This document shows, piece after piece, positions 34,019 through 42,447 of a stretch of DNA of 64,000 nucleotides (the stretch's first letter is position 1; every line of letters starts with the position of its first letter). The stretch is taken from positions 124,001 to 188,000 of the forward strand of contig OY781965.2 of assembly GCA_963677395.2 (NCBI GenBank), in the 5' to 3' direction. The notes beneath the pieces are model-generated. The model was given only the letters and a program-made list of their open reading frames with translations, ran no database searches and was not told the origin of the DNA. The DNA is from G963667975 sp963677395 (lineage in GTDB: Bacteria > Bacteroidota > Bacteroidia > Bacteroidales > G963667975). The position numbers were made by a program, and so were the translations under genes.

Positions 34019-34468
34019 ATGAATGATATAACAAACAGATTTATAAATGTTTACAATTTACTTTTAGATACAAAAAAGGTAAATTCGGCAAGTGCTTTTG
34101 CAAAGAAAATTGGTGTTTCAAGCTCTTTAATGACAGAAATATTAAAAGGGAGATCAAATGTTGGACTATCATTAATACAGAATACTGTATTAGAGTATGG
34201 AGTTAATTTGAATTATATTATATTGGGGATAGGTAGTCTTTTCGATGAAAATATGTATATAAGCAAAGAGCCTTCACTGTCAAATGAAAATATTGATTGT
34301 AATGAATGTAAACTAAAGAACCAAATCATAGAATCAAAGAATCAAACAATAGAAGCATTACAAGCTGCAAATGATGCCCAGAAAAGACAAATAGAACTCT
34401 TGGAAAATATCGTTAATGAAAATAATAGAAGAGTTCAGACTGGAGGCCAAAAAAGAAAGACAAGCTAA
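34019..34468 (+). CDS. Phage repressor-like HTH protein
   Basis: Encodes 149 residues from the ATG at 34019. The frame is open back to 33875, but that start would lie inside the divergent operator region. The N-terminal domain is a Cro/CI-type helix-turn-helix: VNSASAFAKKIGVSSSLMTE, ILKGRSNVGLSLIQ. The C-terminal part (about 85-140) is a coiled coil (QIIESKNQTIEALQAANDA) probably used for dimerisation; no LexA-like Ser-Lys protease domain was seen. It is the only phage gene on the plus strand at this end. A perfect copy of one operator lies inside its coding sequence (34173-34189). Confidence 0.7.
   Translation: MNDITNRFINVYNLLLDTKKVNSASAFAKKIGVSSSLMTEILKGRSNVGLSLIQNTVLEYGVNLNYIILGIGSLFDENMYISKEPSLSNENIDCNECKLKNQIIESKNQTIEALQAANDAQKRQIELLENIVNENNRRVQTGGQKRKTS
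34173..34189. promoter_or_regulatory. Intragenic operator copy
   Basis: TAATACAGAATACTGTA is identical over 17 bases to the operator at 33961-33977 and lies about 155 bases inside the repressor gene. It could block transcription when occupied or allow looping with the switch operators. Confidence 0.6.
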
Positions 34469-34602
34469 ATAGAACGGTATGCAAAATATAATAGGTAATA
34501 CTAATAAATAATGTATGCTGTATTTTGACGAAAATTTGACGCTAAAAAAATTAAAAATAAACATATGTAATTGATATACAGTATGTAAAATATGGTCAAT
34601 AT

Positions 34603-34618
34603 AGTCCTGGTGGGACCA
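34603..34618 (+). other. Putative attachment site: 3' end of a tRNA gene
   Basis: AGTCCTGGTGGGACCA matches the 3' end of a tRNA: loop end AGT, T-stem CCTGG, acceptor strand TGGGACC and discriminator A. The 5' part needed for a full tRNA (acceptor GGTCCCA) is not upstream. This fits integration into a tRNA gene, perhaps tRNA-Arg, with the full gene at the far prophage end. A terminator follows at once. Which tRNA is an inference. Confidence 0.5.
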
Positions 34619-34623
34619 CTTGG

Positions 34624-34658
34624 TAAAAGCCTGAAAATATCACATTTTCAGGCTTTTA
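34624..34658 (+). terminator. Terminator hairpin after the tRNA 3' end
   Basis: TAAAAGCCTGAAAAT (34624-34638) pairs perfectly with ATTTTCAGGCTTTTA (34644-34658), 15 pairs around ATCAC. Placed 6 bases after the tRNA-like end, it is probably the host tRNA terminator left next to the prophage. Confidence 0.65.
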
Positions 34659-34884
34659 CATTCTTTTATGATTGGGAGATTAATTAGCGTAATAAAGTAA
34701 ACCGTTGTTTTAATATTTTATTTCCCCAAAACTTTCCGTTATTCACCTTCTTATAATTGTTTGTAAACCAGCATTTAGAAAACTTAATAACATCCGATTG
34801 TGTAATATTTCTTTTTGCATTACGTTTACGTGTTGATTGAAGACCTAAATTTGTAAACTGTGAATTGAGAAATCCCCCCGGTAT

Positions 34885-35841
34885 ATGAAAAAATTGATTA
34901 CTACCTTAATGGTTGTAATGCTGTGTATTACAACTAATGTATTGTATGTTAATGCTCAAAGCTATACATATTCGTTTGAAAACAATGCCGAAGGTTGGGA
35001 AAACGGATTGTTGCAATACAGGGGTGCCGTTCAAAATACTACTCAATCAAGTTGGGATATTACCTCGTTACCATCGCCTTATAACAGTAAATTTAAGGCG
35101 TTAACGCTTTCTGTTTCACAAGGTTCTTCTACCGATTTTCAATTTATAAAAAAAGAGATAACAGGCTTAAGTCCTTATACTACTTACAAAATCATTTTTA
35201 ATATTGATGCTGTTATTGAAAACTATCAGCAATTAGTAAGCTCTATTGCTCCGGTAATGAAAGTGGGCGTGTTTCATAATGAGCCTATCGGAAGATATGA
35301 TAACAACCGGTACTTATTTAATTTTGACAAAGGACTGAATGGAATTGCTTCTAAAGATGTGATGCTGCTCAATTATACCGATGAAGATGAAAAGGCAATG
35401 CCTCCATCTGCTATTTATCGTTTAAACCGGCATAATTACACTAAACCTATCTCATTTATTACCAACGAAATGGGTTCGGCATGGGTAATTATTGGCTGCG
35501 ACTGGAGCCCGAACCTTTTCAACCATCTTTATCTGAATACCGTACGTTTGCTCTTCATTCCTGACGAAAAAGCTCAGCAACGCAAAGAGGCAACTGCGAC
35601 CATAACTGTGTTTCCGGGAAAAACATCCAAAACACTTAATTTTCAATATTCCCAACCCGAAGAGATTGAATTTATTAGTATCTATTCTCCTGAAGGACAT
35701 CTTGTTAAAGCCTTTCCATACACGTATACACCTGGAACAGAAGCATCCATTAACATTGCAGACCTTCCGAAAAACACCTACAATTTTAACTTTATCCTGA
35801 AAAATGGAGAAGTAGTTATTGTGAATGTGCCAATAAGGTAA
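34885..35841 (+). CDS. Secreted protein with possible T9SS C-terminal domain
   Basis: Encodes 318 residues. The start is a signal peptide (MKKLITTLMVVMLCITTNVL, cleavage near VNAQS). The body begins SYTYSFENNAEGWEN, typical of carbohydrate-binding-like sandwich domains. The last 80 residues (ITVFPGKTSKTLNFQYSQPE, ISIYSPEGHLVKAF) resemble a type A sorting domain but lack the usual YPNP opening. No enzyme motif found. It is the first host gene to the right of the prophage and stands alone. Function unknown. Confidence 0.6.
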   Translation: MKKLITTLMVVMLCITTNVLYVNAQSYTYSFENNAEGWENGLLQYRGAVQNTTQSSWDITSLPSPYNSKFKALTLSVSQGSSTDFQFIKKEITGLSPYTTYKIIFNIDAVIENYQQLVSSIAPVMKVGVFHNEPIGRYDNNRYLFNFDKGLNGIASKDVMLLNYTDEDEKAMPPSAIYRLNRHNYTKPISFITNEMGSAWVIIGCDWSPNLFNHLYLNTVRLLFIPDEKAQQRKEATATITVFPGKTSKTLNFQYSQPEEIEFISIYSPEGHLVKAFPYTYTPGTEASINIADLPKNTYNFNFILKNGEVVIVNVPIR

Positions 35842-35879
35842 ATATTGAGGTTCTTTTTTAAAACATTCTGGATTCCTGA

Positions 35880-36025
35880 GCCTGTATCAGGTTGGTATGT
35901 TTATGGTTACCGATAAAACTTAGTTTTTCCAAAAATATATGTAAGAAATAGACAAATCCTTAGCGCCCAATATGATTCCATATTCGCTAAAAGGAAAATC
36001 CTTGCATAAAGATGATTATTCATGC
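35880..36025 (-). pseudogene. Remnant of mevalonate kinase 5' end
   Basis: The stretch aligns by eye with 40290-40443, the first codons of the mevalonate kinase gene, including CCTGTATCAGGTT, CCGATAAA and CCCAATATGATTCCATATTC against their counterparts. Multiple changes and loss of the rest of the gene make it non-functional. It is the distal end of the decayed duplicate. Confidence 0.6.
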
Positions 36026-37105
36026 TTAATTTAAGGATGTTGCATTTACGTTTACAGGTCCTTCACCAATTTCATCTTCCAAAGCATGCAAAATTTTTGT
36101 TTTGAGTTCCGAATGGATAAATTCATGTAAAGGTTTGATGGAAGAAGGCGGTGAGAGCAAATGAATATTGGGTCCGGCATCGAGGGTGAAGGCAAATGAT
36201 GTTTGAGTTTCCTTGCGGAATTGTATCAGTTTTCGGATAATATCCAGACTCATTGGACTCATCATTATAAGCGAGGGAATGGAACTTATCATCATGGCAT
36301 GTAGCGACAAAGCTTCATTTTCAACATAACGGGCAAAAAGTTTCCAGTTTCCATTTTGTAGAATAAAATTTAGTGTTTCAAAGTTGCTTTTTGCTTGTTC
36401 GTAACGGGCTTCTGAAAAAGGATGACCGTTCATCAAAGTATATCCTGCCAAACTTGAAACAGCTTTAGGTTGGTCATTCACAATAAGAATGGTATCCTGA
36501 ATATTTTGAAAATTGGGATGAATATTGTGTTTTAGTTTTTGAGCAAACAAATCGGACGAGTCAGGATTCAGGCTGTTTTTCCCCCATTCAACCCATCCTC
36601 CGTAAACAGAGCGTCCTGCACTTTCCGAACCTATTCGAGCCAAAAAGGATGCGTTTCTAAGAAATTGCATTTCCGGTATTGGTATTTCCGATAATTGTGA
36701 AGCTATTTCTGTTAGTCCGAGAGCAATAGCTCCAACACCTGAGTCCAAGGAAACAATTCCTGAAGAAAGCGGAAAATTACTCTGTGAACTTATTTTCACC
36801 GAAGCATTTTTCAGAAACGGAATAATTGAGTGAAAATCATTCAGACAGTGATAGATTCTCTTCTCGAATAGAGTTTTGCGTTTGTTATCTAACCAGAATT
36901 CAAGAGAGAATTCCGATGATGGGGAAAGTTCTAGGCGTGTTTGGCTAACTGTATTTTTGAGGGTAAGGCTTAGTGATGGGTTTGCTGGCGTCTGCCCCGG
37001 TTTTTTTTCCCAATATTTTACAATGGCAATGTTGGATGCGCATTGCCATTCTGCATTCATCTCTGTAGAGAGCTTTTGGAAACGTAATTCAGAAAACGGG
37101 TTCAT
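36026..37105 (-). CDS. Diverged copy of diphosphomevalonate decarboxylase, probably inactive
   Basis: Encodes 359 residues from the ATG at 37105 and is highly similar to the gene at 40440-41525. The frame is intact, and the catalytic TLDAGPNIHLL is kept. Other conserved motifs are damaged: the ATP-loop GIASSASGFGA of the paralog is GIVSLDSGVGA here, KYWGKK is KYWEKK, and GSGSAGRS is GSESAGRS. These positions bind phosphate or lie in the active site in the family, so decarboxylase activity is unlikely. It is flanked by pseudogene fragments and probably lost its operon promoter. A new function or simple decay are both possible. Confidence 0.7.
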   Translation of the reverse strand: MNPFSELRFQKLSTEMNAEWQCASNIAIVKYWEKKPGQTPANPSLSLTLKNTVSQTRLELSPSSEFSLEFWLDNKRKTLFEKRIYHCLNDFHSIIPFLKNASVKISSQSNFPLSSGIVSLDSGVGAIALGLTEIASQLSEIPIPEMQFLRNASFLARIGSESAGRSVYGGWVEWGKNSLNPDSSDLFAQKLKHNIHPNFQNIQDTILIVNDQPKAVSSLAGYTLMNGHPFSEARYEQAKSNFETLNFILQNGNWKLFARYVENEALSLHAMMISSIPSLIMMSPMSLDIIRKLIQFRKETQTSFAFTLDAGPNIHLLSPPSSIKPLHEFIHSELKTKILHALEDEIGEGPVNVNATSLN

Positions 37106-37204
37106 AATTAATAGGTTAGTTAAAGTGAAAAAATGTACAAATATTTTTTGTAAACAAATAAATTCGAAGAAATAGTACATAATCTTTCCAGATAATCAGA
37201 GTCA

Positions 37205-37299
37205 TATTGCCACAACTCAAATAGCATTGCTGCGATTAGATAATCTGCTTTTTATTTCTGTTTTTACCCGAGAAAGATTATATGATGTAGAAGTCCTTT
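37205..37299 (-). pseudogene. Remnant of HMG-CoA reductase 5' end
   Basis: Aligns by eye with 43660-43760 (for example GCATTGCTGCGATTAGATA against GCATTGCTGTGATAAGATA, and CGAGAAAGATTATATGAT against CTGAAAAAGATTCTATGAT). The junction at about 37205 joins the end of the GHMP kinase copy to the start of the reductase copy, so about 2 kb was deleted. Confidence 0.55.
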
Positions 37300-38140
37300 T
37301 TTTTGATTTTAGGTTGCAATTTGTAACCCAGATGCCGGAAAATTATAAAACGAAGGATTTTGAAGGCACCTTCTCCTATTTACAGAAGGTGTTGGCTATT
37401 GGAGAACTACTCCACAAGTCTGTTTTTAAGTAATTTATAAGTTCTGAAAATATGAACCGCTTCATTGATTATGCTTTGCGCTATTTCTGAAGCGCAGAGC
37501 AAACATTGCGGGTTCTTTTCTGAAAAGTAATCCATGTTCTTTTTTCCAAACGATTTTGTAAAGCAAATTTCGTGCAAATTTTATTTGATATCCATTTATG
37601 CAAGGTTGAAGGCAATGAACTGGAAACCCGAAATTTTCTTCCCGGAATGATTCTGTTTTCCGGAATATTTGAATGTAACTTCAAATGTTTCCAGAGCCAG
37701 ACCGAGCCCGATGATGGCAATGATGAATTACCCGATATCCAGTGTAGAGGCATTTTTTCGACGTTTTTATTCATTCCTCCAAAAGGTTTCTTTGGAAATA
37801 TGGCAACTTTTAATTACCAGATGGGACGTTCTGTTAGCCGTGCCATATCATTTTTCCTTTCATCATTTTGGCTTAATTTCGGAATTAGGATCTTTGTCGA
37901 GAATAGCAGGATCTTTTTTCTTTTTGTTGTCCATTTTTGTAATTGCCTGTAGTGGAATGTTTGTTGTGATTGAATTTTATATATTGATTATAAGCTAATT
38001 ATAATTATTCAGAATTCATTTTTTCTTTTAGTTTCGTGGTGGTTTCTATTCTGTGAGAATTAAAAATCTGTATTTTTTCAGGAAGGCTAAATTCTCCCAA
38101 TTTTTTTTGGTTGAGAGCCTGGGAAGGATCTCTGTTCATC
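37300..38140 (-). pseudogene. Degenerate acyl-CoA dehydrogenase
   Basis: Aligns by eye over about 840 bases with 43765-44600, the C-terminal two thirds of the acyl-CoA dehydrogenase gene. Examples are AACCCAGATGCCGG at its start and TTTTAATTACCAGATGGGACG against TTTTCAATTACCAGATGAGACG. Frames are broken by small indels and stops, and the N-terminal third is missing. The short frames listed on both strands here are chance openings. It is the proximal part of the decayed operon duplicate. Confidence 0.7.
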
Positions 38141-38340
38141 TTTTTAGTTCAAAAAGGGGACAAACTGGTCTAAAATGGTACTAAAAAATGAAGATTAAGT
38201 AGAATATGTCATTAGAAAACAAAGAGACAATTTAATAGGGTATCAATAAATCTCATTACAGAAAGGGACTCCATTAAATGTCAAGAAACAGTCGGAAGAG
38301 GCCTTATTTTTACTTCGTGAAATTTGAGGCAGGGCTTTTT

Positions 38341-38391
38341 TTAACCCAAATCCGTTAATAGAAAATATGGCTATTGACGGATTTGGGTTAA
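38341..38391 (-). terminator. Long hairpin after the UbiA gene
   Basis: TTAACCCAAATCCGTTAATAG (38341-38361, shown within limits as TTAACCCAAATCCGTTAATA) pairs with 38371-38391 with one wobble, a 21-base arm and 9-base loop. It lies 9 bases past the last gene of the mevalonate operon, so it is a likely terminator, although the following T-run is weak. The rest of 38141-38340 shows nothing recognisable. Confidence 0.6.
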
Positions 38392-38399
38392 ACAGAAAT

Positions 38400-39332
38400 T
38401 TACCCTATCAACAATCCCAAACCCAGCAATAAATCAGTGGCCAGAACCATGATAACATTACTTCCGAGTGCAGGAATCAATTGTTGGTTGTTGTTATAAT
38501 GCTTCAGCGCTAAGGAAACTGCCTTGTAGGCAAAAGGAAGCGTTAGAAACGCGATGGAAACCCACCAACTTGTTAAACTCATCAAAGGCATCAGTAAAAC
38601 AGTCATATACGTAAGAATAACCCCCAGTGTGTAAATCCATGAGGATTTTTTGCGACCCATCAGAATTACCAAATGCCGGCGACCGCCTTTTTTGTCTGCC
38701 TCCATATCTGGGAATTCATTGATAAATAGCAGAAGCGAAGTGAGAATTCCTGGTGGTATGGAAACCCAGAATACCGGTTTTGGAATTAACGTTCCGATGC
38801 TTTGTCCCGGAACAGCGGTGAGTGCAACATAGGTTCCAATCACAACCAGACTGCCAAGTGTAAGTCCTGAAAAAAATTCGCCCAGAGCATATTTTGCCAG
38901 GAAATTCGTGTAAAACACAATGGTAAATCCTCCCAAAAGCATAATCAGCAAAATGGAAAGATGAGCTATAAAGGCGAAGTAAAGGCCAATCATTGTTGAT
39001 AAGAGCAGAGTGCAAATTGCAGCAAACAAAACTTGTTGTGGCGAAGTATTACCTGAAGTCAGCATTCCGCTACCGCCGTTGAATGGTGTACGGACGGTTT
39101 CGAAGTCGATACGGGTTTGATAATCGGAATACTCGTTAAAGAGGTTTACCGAAACATGTGCTGAAATCATGGCAAGCACTAGTAATATAGCATAAGTCCA
39201 GTTGAGACTGTTTTGCATACCGGGATATTTTAAGGCTGCCGAAATCCCGATAAAGGTTAATAAAGCAGCTAAAATTAGGAAGTTGGCTCTGGTTTGTGCC
39301 AACCATATCTGAAGTGTACTTTTGTTTTTCAT
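38400..39332 (-). CDS. UbiA-family prenyltransferase
   Basis: Encodes 310 residues with about eight or nine membrane segments. UbiA enzymes attach a polyprenyl chain to an acceptor such as 1,4-dihydroxy-2-naphthoate or a glycerol phosphate lipid. The two Asp-rich motifs are present: NEYSDYQTRID (about residue 66) and NEFPDMEADKKGGRRHL (about 205), both of which bind Mg-diphosphate. GGSGML after the first motif is typical of MenA-like members. It ends the operon that makes isoprenoid precursors, with a 163-base gap after mevalonate kinase. The acceptor cannot be told from sequence; menaquinone or an archaeal-type lipid route are options. Confidence 0.8.
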   Translation of the reverse strand: MKNKSTLQIWLAQTRANFLILAALLTFIGISAALKYPGMQNSLNWTYAILLVLAMISAHVSVNLFNEYSDYQTRIDFETVRTPFNGGSGMLTSGNTSPQQVLFAAICTLLLSTMIGLYFAFIAHLSILLIMLLGGFTIVFYTNFLAKYALGEFFSGLTLGSLVVIGTYVALTAVPGQSIGTLIPKPVFWVSIPPGILTSLLLFINEFPDMEADKKGGRRHLVILMGRKKSSWIYTLGVILTYMTVLLMPLMSLTSWWVSIAFLTLPFAYKAVSLALKHYNNNQQLIPALGSNVIMVLATDLLLGLGLLIG

Positions 39333-39495
39333 AATTTTTAAGTGAAATGTGGAAAGGTGAGAATTGTGATTTTTTCTGTGAAGAATAAATGTGTACCAAT
39401 ATGGTTAAGTGAAGAAAGCAGACATCCCTGATGAATCTGGAAGGCACTGATCCTTAAAAGTCTTTGGCTTAATAACATTAAATCGTTTATTCTGA

Positions 39496-40443
39496 TTATC
39501 TCCTCTTTTCATATACCAAAACGGGTTGAACTCCAAGTTTTTTAAGAGCCTGGCGGGTTTTGGGATAATCGCGGGTAAAGCCCAGGATAAATCCGCCGCC
39601 ACCCGAGCCGCAGAGCTTCAAATGATACAGGTTGTTTTCGTTCCCTTCACTCCATATCTCCGGGAATTCTTCGGGAATCATAGGTCTAAAATGGGTAAAC
39701 TGAAATTGGGATAAATGTTTTAAGGTGGTAAAAAACTGTTTACTATTTCCCGAAAGGAGTAATTCGATAGTGCTGTTTACCAATGGAATATATTCATCAA
39801 CAATGAGTTTGCGAAAGTCGGTTTCGTTACACCATGAAAGAAAAGCATTAACATAAGTTTCTGTTTTGCCGTTTTTATGGGTATTAATTAAAAAAACGGC
39901 ACCTTCTTCTTCAAATTTATGAAGGGGAATTCCGGTAATAGTTACTTTGCGGTTTCCTTTGTGAAGAAGCGGAAATTTTAAGTAAGCATTCAGTGGGTCA
40001 AAGCCGGAGCTTTTTCCGTGAAAGTAGGATTCCATGGTGGAAAACAGTGCTTTTAACTGACTGATTTCACGGGTAGTAATATGACGTGAGCTTTCAATAT
40101 GTTTACGTGCATAGCCATGATAGATGGCTGCAACCAATGCTCCTGAGCTTCCAATTCCATATCCGGCCGGAATGGTTGATTCGAAATAAAGACCATTGTG
40201 CAAGTCCACATCCAATTGCACAAAGTCGAAATCGGTTGAGGTGAAGTTGTTTTTTAGGTAATTTGCAAAGCGTTCGAGATTTCTATTAGAATTTTGAGCT
40301 TGTATCAGGTTTGTATATTTATCGTCGCCGATAAAGCTCAGTTCGCCCGTAAAGTGTGTATATGGAATAGATAATGCCTTAGAACCCAATATAATTCCAT
40401 ATTCACCAAAGAGTAGAATCTTTGCATAGAAATGTTCGTTCAT
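39496..40443 (-). CDS. mvk: Mevalonate kinase
   Basis: Encodes 315 residues of the GHMP kinase superfamily. It phosphorylates mevalonate to mevalonate 5-phosphate. Motifs: KILLFGEYGIILGSKAL (N-terminal motif 1), IPAGYGIGSSGALVAAIY (phosphate-binding motif 2, about residue 95), FHGKSSGFDPLNAYL (the SG-D-P active-site segment with the catalytic Asp, about 148) and LKLCGSGGGGFILGF (motif 3, about 283). The start overlaps the stop of the decarboxylase gene as ATGA. A truncated copy of its 5' end lies at 35880-36025. Confidence 0.8.
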   Translation of the reverse strand: MNEHFYAKILLFGEYGIILGSKALSIPYTHFTGELSFIGDDKYTNLIQAQNSNRNLERFANYLKNNFTSTDFDFVQLDVDLHNGLYFESTIPAGYGIGSSGALVAAIYHGYARKHIESSRHITTREISQLKALFSTMESYFHGKSSGFDPLNAYLKFPLLHKGNRKVTITGIPLHKFEEEGAVFLINTHKNGKTETYVNAFLSWCNETDFRKLIVDEYIPLVNSTIELLLSGNSKQFFTTLKHLSQFQFTHFRPMIPEEFPEIWSEGNENNLYHLKLCGSGGGGFILGFTRDYPKTRQALKKLGVQPVLVYEKRR

Positions 40444-41525
40444 GCTTGATTTCGGGATACAGCGTTTAGGTTTACGGGGCCGTCTCCAATTTCATCTTCC
40501 AAAGCATACAGAATTTTTGTTTTGATTTCTGAACGGATAAACTCTTGTAAAAGTTTGGTGGAGGAAGGAGGTGAAAGTAAATGAATATTGGGTCCTGCAT
40601 CGAGAGTGAAGGCAAACAAAGTCTGAGTTTCCTTGCGGAATTGTATTAGCTTCTGGATAATATCCAGACTCATTGGATTCATCATTATAAGCGAGGGAAT
40701 GGAACTCATCATCATGGTATGTAGCGATATAGCTTCATTTTCAACATAACGGGCAAAAAGTTCCCAGTTTCCGCTTTGCAGAATGAAATTCAGTGTTTCG
40801 AAGTTGCTATTTGCTTGTTTATAACGGGCTTCTGAAAAAGGATGACCGTTCATCAGGAGATGCCCTGCTGAACTTGAAACAGGTTTAGGCTGATCGCTCA
40901 CAATAAGGATAGTGTCCTGAATATTTTGAAAATTGGGGTGTACCTTGTGCTTAAGCTTCTGAGCAAACAAATCGGATGAGTCAGAATTCAGGCTGTTTTT
41001 TCCCCATTCAACCCACCCTCCGTAAACTGAGCGTCCCGCACTTCCCGAGCCCAACCGGGCTAAAAAGGATGCGTTTCTGAAAAATTGCATTTCCGGTATC
41101 GGTGTTTCCGATAGTTGTGAAGCTATTTCTGTTAATCCGAGGGCAATTGCTCCAAAACCGGAGGCAGAAGATGCAATCCCTGAAGAATATGGAAAATTAT
41201 TCTGTGAACTTATTTTTACCGAAGCATTTTTTAGAAATGGAATAATTAAATGAAAATCATTTAGATAGTGAAAAATTCTCTTCTCAAATAAAGCTTGGCG
41301 TTTGTTGTCAAACCAGAATTCGAGAGAGAATTCCGATGATGGGGAAAGTTCCAGACGTGTTTGAGTAACTGCGTTTTTGAGGGTAAAGCTTAGTGATGGG
41401 TTTGTTGGAATCTGTCCTGTTTTTTTTCCCCAATATTTTACTATGGCAATGTTGGATGCACATTGCCATTCTGTATTCAGTTCTGTAGTGACCTTTTGAA
41501 AACGGAATTCATTAAATGTACTCAT
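40440..41525 (-). CDS. mvaD: Diphosphomevalonate decarboxylase
   Basis: Encodes 361 residues from the ATG at 41525; a longer frame upstream would overlap the kinase gene heavily. The enzyme converts mevalonate 5-diphosphate plus ATP to isopentenyl diphosphate. The motifs are complete: ASNIAIVKYWGKKTGQIPTN (substrate side), NFPYSSGIASSASGFGAIAL (ATP loop), LGSGSAGRSVYGGW, and TLDAGPNIHLLS with the catalytic Asp. It overlaps the upstream kinase by 14 bases and the mevalonate kinase by 4. The related frame at 36026-37105 lacks several of these residues. Confidence 0.85.
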   Translation of the reverse strand: MSTFNEFRFQKVTTELNTEWQCASNIAIVKYWGKKTGQIPTNPSLSFTLKNAVTQTRLELSPSSEFSLEFWFDNKRQALFEKRIFHYLNDFHLIIPFLKNASVKISSQNNFPYSSGIASSASGFGAIALGLTEIASQLSETPIPEMQFFRNASFLARLGSGSAGRSVYGGWVEWGKNSLNSDSSDLFAQKLKHKVHPNFQNIQDTILIVSDQPKPVSSSAGHLLMNGHPFSEARYKQANSNFETLNFILQSGNWELFARYVENEAISLHTMMMSSIPSLIMMNPMSLDIIQKLIQFRKETQTLFAFTLDAGPNIHLLSPPSSTKLLQEFIRSEIKTKILYALEDEIGDGPVNLNAVSRNQA

Positions 41526-42447
41526 AATTAACAAGTTGATTAAAGTGAAAAAATGTACCAATATTTTTTGTAAACAAATAATCTCGAAGAAATTGTTCAT
41601 CACCTCTCCATGTTACAAGTGCCATATCACCACCCCATGCCCCCAAAGATTTTACGATGCCTTCGAAATCAGAAAAAAGAGATTGCTGTAAGGTCGGGAT
41701 TCTTATGTGTTGTGAAATTAGCATTTCATGGCGACGAATTGCTGATTCAAATTTATCCAGAGATGAGGTTGAAACTATAGTTTCGGAAAGTGCATCAATT
41801 TCTGCCAGTTCATGCTTTGGAAAAAAGATTGTTTTTAATGAACGAAGCACTTCGGTTTCGGTTTTTTGCTTTTTCCCAAGATAGATAAACCAAAGCTTAT
41901 CACGAAACGGAAGATTTAGTTTCAATGGTTTACTTTGATAGTTGCCTTTGGCTTTACTGAATGAAATAGGGGTATCGGCCAACGAGCAGTTTATATCAGC
42001 TCCAGAGCCTCTCGAAACAAGAATGTTTATGGCTATAGGATTCAGATTGAAAATTCGTGACAAATTTACAATAAGTGAAGCACTGCTTCCCATTCCCCAA
42101 TCGGGAGAAAAATCCAGATAAGTTTCTATTTCTGAAACTGAATTTAGAATTTCTGATTTCAATGTGGTACAGGCTTTGAGTATTTTCTCAATATACAACG
42201 CTTTACCGGGGTCATTTGTTTTGATAAATCGTTCTTTGTTCCATGAATATTCTCCTTCAAAAAAGCAATTGTTATAATAAAAGCTTTTCCAGAAGAGCTT
42301 GTCAGAGTGTTCTGTACGGGCAGTAATATGTTGTCGGAATTTTGTGGGCAAAAGAATTGCCTTTGCCCCCGACAATACCGCGTATTCTCCCGAAAGCATG
42401 ACTTTTCCCGGTGCAGAAAATTGTATGATATTAGTACGTGCTCTCAT
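41512..42447 (-). CDS. GYDIA-type GHMP kinase, probable phosphomevalonate kinase role
   Basis: Encodes 311 residues. It belongs to the GHMP kinases found next to mevalonate genes in Bacteroidota (the GYDIA family). Seen here: FSAPGKVMLSGEYAVLSGAK (motif 1), SPDWGMGSSASLIVNLSRIF (motif 2) and a late KSLGAWGGDMALVTW. The family's naming motif is changed to GADIN in RGSGADINCSLADTPISF. Since the operon has a decarboxylase, mevalonate kinase and no other phosphomevalonate kinase, this gene is the best candidate for that step. It overlaps the reductase by 17 bases and the decarboxylase by 14. The substrate is an inference from context. Confidence 0.7.
   Translation of the reverse strand: MRARTNIIQFSAPGKVMLSGEYAVLSGAKAILLPTKFRQHITARTEHSDKLFWKSFYYNNCFFEGEYSWNKERFIKTNDPGKALYIEKILKACTTLKSEILNSVSEIETYLDFSPDWGMGSSASLIVNLSRIFNLNPIAINILVSRGSGADINCSLADTPISFSKAKGNYQSKPLKLNLPFRDKLWFIYLGKKQKTETEVLRSLKTIFFPKHELAEIDALSETIVSTSSLDKFESAIRRHEMLISQHIRIPTLQQSLFSDFEGIVKSLGAWGGDMALVTWRGDEQFLRDYLFTKNIGTFFHFNQLVNYEYI

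Noticed and set aside
34603..34618. Complete tRNA gene
   Set aside because: Only the 3' end is present. No D-arm, anticodon arm or acceptor 5' strand could be found upstream.
37481..37998. Frames of 97 to 126 residues on both strands
   Set aside because: The DNA aligns with the acyl-CoA dehydrogenase gene in a different frame, so these are chance openings in a pseudogene.
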